From assembly GCF_000406105.1 (NCBI RefSeq), contig NZ_CM001974.1, positions 3,089,190-3,114,780 on the forward strand: a DNA stretch of 25,591 nucleotides, written 5' to 3'. Of the stretch, positions 1 to 8,200 are shown piece by piece. The notes under the pieces were generated by a model. That model was not told the DNA's origin, ran no database searches, and saw only the letters and a list, made by a program, of their open reading frames with translations. Each line of letters starts with the position of its first letter. The first letter of the stretch is position 1. The stretch comes from Dickeya chrysanthemi NCPPB 402 (lineage in GTDB: Bacteria > Pseudomonadota > Gammaproteobacteria > Enterobacterales > Enterobacteriaceae). A program made the translations under genes and the position numbers.

Positions 1-8
1 GGGGGACC

Positions 9-509
9 ATGCCAACTCCATGCTATATCAGCATCGAAGGGAAAACCCAGGGCAACATCACCGCCGGTGCCTTCACGTCCGACTCCGTCGGCAACATCTA
101 CGTGCAGGGTCACGAAGACGAGATGCTGGTACAGGAATTTAATCTGGCCTGGCAGGTGGTGGTGGTGACCCACAGCGGCCAGCAGCCGCAGGCGCTGGAG
201 GAAGAGAGCGGTGGCGAGCCGACCACGCTGAGCAACAGTTTCGAGGTGGTAAAAGCCGCCACTACCTGGCGTGCGGCCATGCCGTACATTCTGATTTATC
301 GTGCTGATAAAAATATGACGTCTTTCGGGGTGAAGTTCATCAATCCAGCGAGCCAGTACATCACGACAGGGATACCCGAGCATCCTGCAGGTAAATGCCA
401 GGCAGCACCCGTAGTTAAGATAATGTTCGACAGCTATCTGTTTTTGCTCAGCAGAGTAACGGGGCTTACGGCGTACGCTTTCAATAACACAGCCATTCGC
501 TTCCCATAA
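9..509 (+). pseudogene. hcp: Hcp N-terminal remnant joined to unrelated sequence
   Basis: The first 44 or 45 codons (positions 9 to about 143) match the start of the enterobacterial type VI secretion tube protein Hcp, as I recall the family: [15 protein letters not shown], then [17 protein letters not shown] and [12 protein letters not shown] normal Hcp is about 160-170 residues and continues with a conserved core that forms the hexameric ring. Here the similarity stops at VQEFN, and the next 120 residues contain none of the expected Hcp core or C-terminus. The frame stays open to 509, so a chimeric protein of 166 residues could be made, but it should not form a tube. The junction looks like a deletion or recombination inside an hcp gene. 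The tail source is unknown: it could be an old C-terminal effector extension or a neighbouring gene's 3' end. No other type VI gene is visible in the window. I am sure of the Hcp start and unsure about the tail. Confidence 0.75.
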
Positions 510-534
510 ACGGATCCAGCGTCGGAGATTTCTT

Positions 535-621
535 TTACAGTTCACACACTACGGGGGCGAGTTTTTTACCGTATTTGTAGTAGAGTTCAATTGCGCTAAT
601 TTTTTCCGCTTCAGTAAACAT
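535..621 (-). pseudogene. Truncated IS3-family transposase OrfA (helix-turn-helix start)
   Basis: From the ATG at 621-619 the minus strand encodes 28 residues, MFTEAEKISAIELYYKYG followed by KKLAPVVCEL, then a stop at 535-537. This matches the N-terminal helix-turn-helix start of IS3-family OrfA proteins, which are normally about 90-100 residues. A CAGGAG ribosome binding site sits at the usual distance upstream, so this ATG is the true old start and not a longer upstream one. Similarity ends around VCEL, where the sequence runs into unrelated DNA. It is not functional. Together with the Hcp remnant it marks a rearrangement hot spot at the left edge of the island. Confidence 0.7.
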
Positions 622-662
622 ATTTTTATCTCCTGAGAGTCCAGGAAATCGTCCGCCCCCCC
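535..662 (-). mobile_element. IS3-family left-end remnant
   Basis: On the minus strand this stretch reads as an IS end, a leader and the first codons of an IS3-family orfA. The motif TTTCCTGGACTCTCAGGAG (about 630-650) precedes the orfA start, and a GGGGGCGGAC-type outer end lies near 655-662. This resembles the left ends I recall for the IS51/IS407-like group of IS3. The element stops about 30 codons into orfA, so it is an inactive remnant. The outer boundary is approximate because the inverted repeat cannot be checked without the lost right end. Confidence 0.6.
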
Positions 663-850
663 GCGCCCCCATCTCGCTCCACTTTCCCGACAGCCATTTG
701 CATCTGGCAACAGATAAAAGACATCTCTGATCATCTGGAGTGGGTCGTCCCTGGCGGTCATCATCCGCACAAGCCGTGAGCAAAAACGGGGGGAGCGGCC
801 CAATCTGAAAAACAGTTCTGGAAAAACGCTAAAACGGTGACTACTATTTA
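663..850. other. Gene-free stretch between IS remnant and repeat array
   Basis: I see no supported gene here. The first part is GC-rich with C and G runs and may be more IS or flank debris. Around 835-850 the composition turns AT-rich. Open frames on the minus strand are extensions of the orfA remnant frame or chance frames with no family resemblance. Confidence 0.4.
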
Positions 851-879
851 TTGACGACTCCATTTTCATTGTTTATGTT
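851..879 (+). promoter_or_regulatory. Candidate sigma70 promoter upstream of the repeat array
   Basis: TTGACG (851-856) is five of six with the -35 consensus. It is followed after 17 bases by TATGTT (874-879), four of six with the -10 consensus. A start near 885-888 would place the whole 63-64 bp repeat array in a roughly 640-base untranslated leader of the seven-gene block. This is a pattern match only. Other promoters inside the AT-rich array are possible. Confidence 0.4.
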
Positions 880-902
880 TATTAAACCGCCATTTTCCTT
901 GA

Positions 903-1528
903 ACGAGATTCTATTCGCGAAGGACAGCAAAAATAATCACATAGCTAAGTAATTATTTTCCTGGAACGAGCTTTTATTTTCGAAAGAACAGTTCAAAAAG
1001 CTACATAAATACGTCATTATTTCCTTTTTTTGAGATTTTATTTTCGAAGATAAAAATTAGATATCGACATAACTAACTCATTGCTTTATTTAAGCGAGAT
1101 TTAATTTTTTAAGGGTAGACCGGAAATACACATAATCAAGAAATTACTTACCCTAACCGATACTTTATTCTCAATGTGGCAGATTAGATATCTCTGTAAC
1201 CAAGTCATCATTTTTCTTAAAAAAATTTATTCTCTAAGAGGCATACCCAAAATACACATAGCCAAGGAATGAATTGATTTAAACGAGATTTTATTCTCAA
1301 CGAGACAGATCAGTTATCTCTATAGCCAAGTCATTATTTGCCTTAGCCGAAATTTTATTTTCGAAGAGGCAGATCAGAAATTTACATAGTCAGGTAATGG
1401 TTTGCCTTAACGAAATTTTATTTTCGAAGAGACAGTCCAGCAATCTACATAGCTAAGTAATTATTCGCCTTAAACGAGATTTAATTTTCGAAGGGGCAGA
1501 CCAGTAATCTACATAGGTGAGGCAAAAA
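903..1528 (+). repeat. About ten tandem copies of a 63-64 bp degenerate unit
   Basis: Units begin near 903, 966, 1030, 1094, 1157, 1219, 1283, 1347, 1410 and 1474, so the period is 62-64 bases. The consensus from the best copies is built of ACGAGATTTTATTTTCGAAG, then AGGCAGATCAGTAATC, then TACATAGCCAAGTAATTATT and TGCCTTAA. The last four copies (from 1283) are the most alike, and copies four to six are the most worn. The last copy runs into the ribosome binding site and ATG of the next gene. The period is not a fixed multiple of three and frames are closed, so the array is not coding. The core contains the palindrome TTCGAA. Possible roles are a binding-site array for a regulator, a transcribed structured leader, or relics of leader duplication. 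Confidence 0.85.
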
Positions 1529-1939
1529 ATGAGCAGTTTTGCACGTGATCTAAAGCTCGTGATCGTTAATGCGAGCGGCGCTGACATCTCGGTAACATAC
1601 GGTGTACTTACGGGGGCCGGTGCTTGGGAGACCACCCCGGTTCCTGGAACTATTATCCCGTCCGGTGGCCAGCAGTCGTACGTGAATGGTGTTGATAACA
1701 CCCTGAAGGCGTTCGGCGGCAACCTCCCGATGGCACCCGCGAACGGCGGCACCATCACACCACAGTGGGACTGGCCCGCCAGCGGCCCGTTGACTGGCAG
1801 TGTGACATCCATCGCGCTCGACGGCCTGACCGTTGCCTCATCTATCACCGGTGGTGCAACTAACCACGCGACGATGCAGGTGACCATTATGAACGCTGCA
1901 CTTGGTCTCAAGATGCACGAGATGGCGACAAGCGCCTGA
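1529..1939 (+). CDS. Small beta-rich protein A, paralogue of the next gene
   Basis: This gene encodes 136 residues of unknown function and is the first gene of the seven-gene block. I chose ATG at 1529 because AGGTGAGG (1515-1522) lies six bases upstream; the in-frame GTG at 1517 overlaps that site. There is no signal peptide and no cysteine. Residues 10-82 share a clear pattern with the next gene: VVNAS-like start, a G-x-W turn, PGT followed by Q, Y and DN positions, GG-x-L, AP-x-NGG and P-x-WD. The alternating polar and aliphatic residues suggest a single beta-sandwich domain. The size and turn pattern faintly recall aegerolysin-like or crystal-protein folds, but that is a guess. As the promoter-proximal gene before a hairpin, it may be the most abundant product. 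Confidence 0.85.
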   Translation: MSSFARDLKLVIVNASGADISVTYGVLTGAGAWETTPVPGTIIPSGGQQSYVNGVDNTLKAFGGNLPMAPANGGTITPQWDWPASGPLTGSVTSIALDGLTVASSITGGATNHATMQVTIMNAALGLKMHEMATSA

Positions 1940-1954
1940 TCGCAGTCGTCTACT

Positions 1955-1980
1955 GAAAGGCTGGCCAAAGCCAGCCTTTC
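1955..1980 (+). terminator. Perfect 10-bp hairpin between the two small paralogues (attenuator-like)
   Basis: GAAAGGCTGG (1955-1964) pairs perfectly with CCAGCCTTTC (1971-1980) across a six-base loop, CCAAAG. It is followed by the pyrimidine-rich TTCTCTTC but no clean run of T, and the ribosome binding site of the next gene is only nine bases on. It could be a partial terminator or an mRNA 3'-stabilising stem that raises the first gene's product over the rest of the block. Confidence 0.55.
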
Positions 1981-2000
1981 TTCTCTTCGGAGGGAAGAAA

Positions 2001-2396
2001 ATGCCGAACACGGGTGCCACCGATAATTACGTCGCCAGGCTGGTCGTGGTAAATGCCAGTGATTCCTCCTTGAACCTGCAAACGTTTACGCTGACGGCGG
2101 GTAGCTGGTTGCAAGATGGCGACGGGATACCAATGCCGGGCACCCAGCTAGCGCCCGGACACCAGCTAACTTATTTCAACCAGGCTGATAACGCCTTCGC
2201 TGCGATCGGCGGAAGTCTGACCTTTGCCCCCTCAAATGGCGGGTTTGTGATTCCGTCCTGGGATCGGAAAGCCGGGGCAGCCCTGATCATCAACGCGTCA
2301 ATCACCAGCGACACGTTGACGATCCAGGCCAATGGCACTGGCGTCGCAACCAACGCGCCGACAGCGCAATACACCATCACCAACATTACAGGTTAA
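2001..2396 (+). CDS. Small beta-rich protein B, paralogue of protein A
   Basis: This gene encodes 131 residues of unknown function. The ATG at 2001 has GGAGGG (1989-1994) at good spacing; the longer upstream frame overlaps the preceding gene and the hairpin and is not a better start. Residues 14-20 (VVVNAS), 34-36 (GSW), 46-48 (PGT), 58-64 (Y-F-N and DN), 70-72 (GGS), 76-81 (AP-S-NGG) and 85-88 (P-S-WD) line up with protein A, so the two arose by tandem duplication or are two subunits of one assembly. There is no signal peptide, transmembrane segment or cysteine. Divergence between the pair is large, which argues for distinct roles such as a heteromeric complex. The next gene starts 13 bases after the stop. 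Confidence 0.85.
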   Translation: MPNTGATDNYVARLVVVNASDSSLNLQTFTLTAGSWLQDGDGIPMPGTQLAPGHQLTYFNQADNAFAAIGGSLTFAPSNGGFVIPSWDRKAGAALIINASITSDTLTIQANGTGVATNAPTAQYTITNITG

Positions 2397-2409
2397 GGAG
2401 CTTCAGCGC

Positions 2410-3726
2410 ATGGCTAACAGCTCTTACAGCTTCTCTCTTACGCTGCCGCCTCCTCCCTCCGGTGGCCCCTATCCAGCCGGAACCGAAGGCCCCTTTCTGG
2501 TTCCGCCCGTTACCGTCGGGACACCGGTTTATACGACCCCACTCCTGATCTATGTGATTGCGGTTTGCGCGCCCAACACAACGGCGGCAACGCCGGGGAT
2601 CACAAGCACAGCGAACACGGTCTTCCAGATGTCATTCTCGGCATCCAGCTACTCGAACACCACGTTCCTTGCCGTGGTGAGCGTAGCGGCGGCCAACGTC
2701 TACAGCCAAGATAAGGCAGCGCGCGCTCAACTGCTCACGGCGTTCAAGCAGTTTTGCCAGCAGGTCGAGGCGCTTGAAGTTCCTGCAACATCGACCAGCG
2801 GCGGTCTGCTTCCAGGGGCAGCTGCCACCCTACTGAACCGGGTTGCACTGTCGATGCCGCTGCGCACCAACGAGGTGCTCAGCTATCTCTACAATTTCGA
2901 CCCAGTTAACCAGTACGTCGATCTGGCACCGGGCATGGGGCTGCGCATCGAGTGGGCTGGATACCAGTATTGCGACCCGCCGGGCGGGCCCGGATACGGC
3001 TTCAACGCATTCGCGAACACCGGTAGTAGCCTGCTTCGCGTGAGCCAGAAGTCCGATCTTACACTGACGCTCGATGCCTTCTCCGGTTCGTTTTTGCCGG
3101 GTTACAACACCAGTCCGGCGGCGACCTGCCCCATCCTCGCAGCAGGTCCGATGGACCTTAACTTGAGCGGCAATGGCAGGCGCCACCTGCGGATCATCTT
3201 CCCAACAACGATCGCTGGGTCTGGTTCACTCGACAACAGCGGCACCAAGCAACAGCTCAGTTCCTGGATCGTCGGCGCTGACACATTCGCGGATCTCGAG
3301 GCGGCGACCCAAGATATCCTGAACGGCGGCACCGGTTGCGGGAAGCAGAGCGGTGCCCATCAGCCGATCGTCAGTATCAACTTCACTAGTCGTGTGATGC
3401 TGATCCCAGAAATCTCGGTTCGCTTCAACGGCATGCCCCTCACGGTTCCGCTGGGCACGACGATCAGAAACCTGATCGCACAGTTCGCTGATCCGGCCAC
3501 CACGCAATATCTGAGCAGTAACTACATCAACTCGGACATTACCTTGGCCCTGAAGCGGTGGCTTCAGAACACCGGCGCACCCAGCACAGCCGCGACCGTC
3601 AAATACTATCAGGCCAACTTCCTCTTTTTGCCGCCAAATACGTCGCAGCCGCCGGTCTATACCGGGGTGGCAGGGGATCAATATGATACGCCGCTCCTGA
3701 AGGGCGACGTCATCAGCATGGCTTGA
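2410..3726 (+). CDS. 438 aa protein C of unknown function
   Basis: The start is the ATG at 2410, with AAGGAG (2395-2400) overlapping the stop of protein B; longer in-frame starts lie inside protein B and are unlikely. I do not recognise the family. The N-terminus is proline- and glycine-rich (PPPPSGGPYPAG) and has no signal peptide. Residues 98-125 form a charged helix (DKAARAQLLTAFKQFC). Residues 150-190 contain Y-L-Y-N-F and GLRIEWAGYQYC, typical of a mixed alpha/beta domain. The last 110 residues, with V-R-F-N-G then VPLGTTIRNLI at 346-356 and PLLKGDVI at 428-435, look like a split beta-grasp (ubiquitin-like) fold; that is inference from pattern. It sits between the small paralogues and the exported pair with only 12-13 base gaps, so co-translation is likely. 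Confidence 0.85.
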   Translation: MANSSYSFSLTLPPPPSGGPYPAGTEGPFLVPPVTVGTPVYTTPLLIYVIAVCAPNTTAATPGITSTANTVFQMSFSASSYSNTTFLAVVSVAAANVYSQDKAARAQLLTAFKQFCQQVEALEVPATSTSGGLLPGAAATLLNRVALSMPLRTNEVLSYLYNFDPVNQYVDLAPGMGLRIEWAGYQYCDPPGGPGYGFNAFANTGSSLLRVSQKSDLTLTLDAFSGSFLPGYNTSPAATCPILAAGPMDLNLSGNGRRHLRIIFPTTIAGSGSLDNSGTKQQLSSWIVGADTFADLEAATQDILNGGTGCGKQSGAHQPIVSINFTSRVMLIPEISVRFNGMPLTVPLGTTIRNLIAQFADPATTQYLSSNYINSDITLALKRWLQNTGAPSTAATVKYYQANFLFLPPNTSQPPVYTGVAGDQYDTPLLKGDVISMA

Positions 3727-3738
3727 TGGAGAGTGATC

Positions 3739-4611
3739 ATGTTACGCAAATATTCAGTAATCCTGGCCACTTTTCTCCTTGCGATGACAATATCAGCAAG
3801 TGTCAGGTCAGCCGATTTCGTCGTCGGTTCGCTTAATACGCTCCATTTGGGATGGGGGTCCGCCACAAACACAACAAACAAATGTACTGAAATAGCCAAC
3901 CTAATGGGGAGCGTAGATATTCTGCTCTTACAAGAAGTCATGCAGTTGGCTGTGCCCTGTACAAATCTGGGTACAGGGCTAGGAACCGACTGTTCTTTAA
4001 CCATGCTCGGCAAAACCAGCTACAAAGAAGCATATTGTTTTGTTTATAAAAAATCCAAAATGACGTTCGCCAATTGTTACTACAACGCCCCTACTGCCTC
4101 GTTTAGTCGCCCTCCTTATGCAATTTTAATGGCGGTGAAAGTCGGCACAACAAATAAATATGCCTGGTTTGCCAACATTCATTCCATTTTTGGAAAAACC
4201 GTTGGCCCCAGACAAGCAGAAGCCTCCGCTGCGGGTATTTTTTTTCAGACGTTGCAAAATATAACTTGCTCGCCAATCGCCATTCCCACCAACGGCTTTC
4301 CTGTCATTATAGGTGGGGACTGGAACTTGGGCGTTACAAGCAGTAATGGAAGCTACACCACTGGTTTTTCTTGGGCTGATCCGACCGGAAATCCTGCGAC
4401 CGTGCCAGCGGCGTGCCCCACTAACGCCGCAACCAGCCTAACACCCGCAGGGGCCCCATCTAGCCCTTATGACCATATCATCATTACAGGAATATCGCTC
4501 ACAGGCGCAAATACCTGCTCGATATACCCAACAACGTCGGCGGCAAGAACCACTTGGAGACAGACAGTATCTGATCATATGGCTGTGTATTGGGAGGTCG
4601 ATTTTAAATGA
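3739..4611 (+). CDS. Exported endonuclease/exonuclease/phosphatase-fold enzyme
   Basis: This is a 290-residue member of the EEP superfamily (DNase I, CdtB, sphingomyelinase and phosphatase relatives). Residues 1 to about 20-25 are a signal peptide with a hydrophobic core (ILATFLLAMTISA). The motifs in order are N33 in SLNTLH, E66 in LLLQEV, H148 in NIH, D194 and N196 in GGDWN, D245 in YDHI, and D279-H280 in VSDHMAV. These are the metal-binding and catalytic positions of the fold and all are present, so it should be active. Eight cysteines after the signal peptide suggest a disulfide-rich protein in the periplasm or outside. The substrate (DNA, RNA, phospholipid or phosphoinositide) cannot be told from sequence. 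ATG at 3739 has TGGAGAG at 3727-3733; GTG 3733 is less likely. The stop overlaps the next start (ATGA). Its GC content is visibly lower than the genes around it. Confidence 0.9.
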   Translation: MLRKYSVILATFLLAMTISASVRSADFVVGSLNTLHLGWGSATNTTNKCTEIANLMGSVDILLLQEVMQLAVPCTNLGTGLGTDCSLTMLGKTSYKEAYCFVYKKSKMTFANCYYNAPTASFSRPPYAILMAVKVGTTNKYAWFANIHSIFGKTVGPRQAEASAAGIFFQTLQNITCSPIAIPTNGFPVIIGGDWNLGVTSSNGSYTTGFSWADPTGNPATVPAACPTNAATSLTPAGAPSSPYDHIIITGISLTGANTCSIYPTTSAARTTWRQTVSDHMAVYWEVDFK

Positions 4612-5243
4612 AGACGATTTCTTCTGTATTTCTTTCCCTTGTCATCATTCTCGCATGCGGAAACGTATTTGCGACAGACTTCAATGTGCCAAGTAATTGC
4701 CTCAATTATCCACCACCGACTGGCGGCGCCTCGAGTGATTTGGCAACGGACGGTGATCCGCCAATTGTCGATATGTATATTCCTTTCTTTTCAGTTCCGA
4801 ATGTTCCGGCAGAAATATTGAGTTTCCGTAGGGGAGGTGACGGGAACTGGCAAATAGCCGTCAATGCCCCTCAGACCGGAAATTATTATATACAAACCGT
4901 CTACACGCCATTTTTGCAAACATTTCAGCAGCAGTATTTGCAAATTGGCAATAGTAATTGGATCACGTTATCCAGCCCAACGAATGGAACATCAGGACAT
5001 TCTACTATGCCATCACTCCAGGCGACGATTGGACAAAAATACGCAAACGGCTTTGTCGAATTTTCAGCCTCAGTGGAGTCTGCGCAGCCCTTTTCTATGG
5101 GTTTAGACGGAAATGGCAACGTCACGGTTTACTGCGTTGCATTTAATCCTAATGGCTTCCCCGTCACTGTCTATGACGCAGATCGTAATTTCGTTGGAAC
5201 CGGAGCAATGGGCGTTTCCGGGACGATAGTTTGGGACAATTAA
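4608..5243 (+). CDS. Exported 211 aa protein E coupled to the EEP enzyme
   Basis: The ATG at 4608 overlaps the stop of the EEP gene by four bases, with GGGAGG (4592-4597) inside that gene, so translation is coupled. Residues 1-22 form a signal peptide (MKTISSVFLSLVIILACGNV then FA), with likely cleavage after A22. C17 sits in ILAC, a poor lipobox because leucine is at -2, so a lipoprotein is possible but less likely. The mature part is beta-rich and has two cysteines (C31 in SNCLNY and C176 in VYCVAF), which may form a disulfide. I do not recognise the family. The tight coupling to the exported enzyme suggests a partner: an immunity-like inhibitor, a targeting subunit or a chaperone. This is context only. 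Base composition matches the EEP gene, so the two probably arrived together. Confidence 0.85.
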   Translation: MKTISSVFLSLVIILACGNVFATDFNVPSNCLNYPPPTGGASSDLATDGDPPIVDMYIPFFSVPNVPAEILSFRRGGDGNWQIAVNAPQTGNYYIQTVYTPFLQTFQQQYLQIGNSNWITLSSPTNGTSGHSTMPSLQATIGQKYANGFVEFSASVESAQPFSMGLDGNGNVTVYCVAFNPNGFPVTVYDADRNFVGTGAMGVSGTIVWDN

Positions 5244-5278
5244 CCCCCAAATAACCAAGATATTATCTGGAGGCCACA

Positions 5279-8200
5279 ATGCTGCGCCGAAGTGATGTTT
5301 CTCCATACCTTTATTTTCCAGAGTCATTTCTGGACGCGCATATTTTTGTCGATGCTTACCTTATCCCTCCAGACGGTAGCACACCTGATTCGCTTTCTCT
5401 AACGGAGGCGATCTCGGGTCCAGGCTGGTTTGTCTTTATACCTGGACTGGAAACCACAGACATCGACGCTTTTGTCACCGCAGCGCAGACCTACTTCGCC
5501 AACAGCGCCAGAACCGGTGCGTTTGCCGCCTGGTTCCAGGATATCTCGAACCCAATCGCCGGACTCTCCGGCACGGTAATCTACGGCACCCGCGCTGCTG
5601 GCCAGGTGACCACCAGCCGCTCTGCGCTGATTCAGGGCGCTAATCTCTCCGTTAATATTGATGGAGGCTCTGTTATTGCCGCTTCCGGAGATGGCCTCAG
5701 CTTAACGATTTCCGGAAGCGGCAATAGCTGGTCTGTGACACCCTATGGCTCCCGTCAGTCCTGTCAGTTGCCATGGTTAAGCGGCGGGGCGATCAATGTT
5801 TTGGGCCCCGTCGAGACATCGGGCTGTTTCCAGTTCTCGGTCGCGGTCACCGACAGCATCGCGAGCCAACTGGATGTCGGCCTGCGCTCCTATACCGCGC
5901 CGGTCGGGGGCGGATACGCGCAAAGCACCGCCCACAAATTCCTGAACTTCGGTACGTCCGGTATCACACTGTCCATGACCTTGGATCCGCTGGCCCCATT
6001 CGACCATCAGCGCAGCTTCGCCGGGTTCGCCGCCAGCCAGACGCCGCTGACATCGACTTATCGCACAGCCGTCGGCGATACCGTTTCGCTGACGCCCACC
6101 GATAGCGCAGCGCTCGTGTTTACAGATCGCCTGCTCGCTGTCGACGCCAGCGGCGTGCCCGTCGTACTGTCAGGCAATCGGATCACCGCGATGATGCCTA
6201 GTGGCGATTTCACGGTGTCCGTGCCGACAGGTAAACAGCCGTCAGGTCCGGGCGCTGCGCCGAACCTCAGTGCCACGCTAATGTGCGGCCTGTCTGCGGT
6301 GGAATACCTCGATGTCAACGCGGCAGGCACCCTGAGTTTCGTACCGGACCAGCCCGCTTTCGCACCGACCATCAAGGCAGCCACAGGCACCAGCGCCAAC
6401 GACACCAAACGTGTTTTCGGTCAGATCACGGATGCCGGACGGACATCCTGGGCTTACCTCTCGGTCGCTGAGGGCTCCACCTACTTCGCCCAACCCGATA
6501 GCTCGGTGCTCCACAATGGCCCTGGCAACGCAGCCACCCCTTTCCTCAACTATCTGCCGGTCGAACTGGGCACCCTGCCGCCCGCATTGACCCAGTCCGA
6601 AGAAGTCGGCGCAGGGATTGCCTGCTTCCCGCTTCTGCCCTATGCCGCGGTCACCGCAGGCGCAGGCCTGGCCAGCGACGATATCGCCCAATTTGAGCTC
6701 CAGGCCTGGGCTCCCCGGCGCAAAGCCCTGATCCAACAGTTGGTCAATCTGACCAACACAACACGGTTAGGCTCGGGCGCAACACTGCCTGCACCACCGT
6801 ATGGAACCACCCCACAAGGCTTGCTACTGGAATTCACCCAGGCTGGAAGCGAACTGGGGTGGGGACACCTGACGCTCGGTAACTCACCATCGACGCCGCC
6901 CCCCAATCGCGCGGATACCGTTGTTTTGAGTTCGGTCACCGGTGCGCTGAAGGACGCGCTCCAGACAAACCAACTGGCCCTGATCATGATGGCCGGTGAC
7001 CAGTTTGCCGCCTGTGGCAGCTTTCCCTACGTGCTGACGCAGGAACGTTACCTCGTGCTGCAACAGGTCATTACGGATCCGGCCGTCATCAAGGCGATCG
7101 CCCCGCTCGTTACCGGCGTTACGCCGACATCCGGAAAATGGCCGGACGAAACCGCGCTGAATACGGCGCTGCAAGGCGTTCTGACGACCGATCAATACAA
7201 CACATGGTCTCAAACCATCCGCACCTACAGCGGCGACTTCAGTCTGTTTGTCGCGGATTGGGAGTTCGATCTGTCGCCGTGGCGCTGGGCTGACCACAAC
7301 TCCATCGTCATCTTCAAATTCTGCCGGAAACAGCTGACCCAGATCATCGCGGATACCGCCCAGTGGACCGAAGGCGATGCCTTCAATACCTCGACCGCCA
7401 CCACGCAGAAAATCGTTAGCGACTTCTTTGATGACACACTGGTGCGGTTTAATACCGGTGATACTGACCTCAGTTACTTCGTGAACACGGTGATGCGGGA
7501 TCCGAACTGGAACGGGATCCTGGTGCTGAACGGCGAGGTGCCGCTATCCGGCCTACCACCACAGCTTGAGGGCCTGGCGGCAGGCATTGATGCCTCGCAG
7601 TTCAAAGCCCATCATCTCGGCATCACGGTGACCCCGGTCCAGACCGGGATCACCCGGTACACGACAACCGCCAGTTCGGCCTTCGGTCTGATCGACTACA
7701 GCTCACCAGCACCACTGAGCGGCAACCAGCCCTACGACTACAAGGTGCTGTCACTGAAGGTTCTGATCGCAAACTCAAGCATTGCCTCGTTTTCCAGTTC
7801 GATCGAACTGCTGATCAATCAGTTTTTCGGTGAGCAATCGAACCAGCAGAATGCCAACGACAACAACCTGGTGCTGTATGGCACCTACCAGAAGAGCGGC
7901 GGTGTCGGAAGCTATTCCTTCACGTCCAACGGTGCGACATCGTATCTCATGTCGAGCAGCACGCTCTACATGGTCAACATTGAGACTGCGTCCTTCATCA
8001 CGGTCACCAGTGGTGCTAATGACCCGGACGACACCACGGTCAACTCGCGCTTCCAGTTGAACGGCTCGGTCTCGTTTCTGCCGCAGCCCAGCTTCGATCT
8101 CTTCTCCTACGGCCCCGAACAAGCGGTCATCGACATTCAGGGGATCGGCGGCGGGCTTTCCTATTCCGCCCTCTCCATCGACATGACCTTCGATCAGGCG

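Noticed and set aside
549..869. Minus-strand 106 aa frame overlapping the IS remnant
   Set aside because: It has no family resemblance and overlaps the true orfA frame and an AT-rich leader.
903..1528. Could the regular repeats be a CRISPR array?
   Set aside because: The whole 63-64 bp unit is diverged and similar along its length; there are no short identical repeats separated by unique spacers, and no cas genes.
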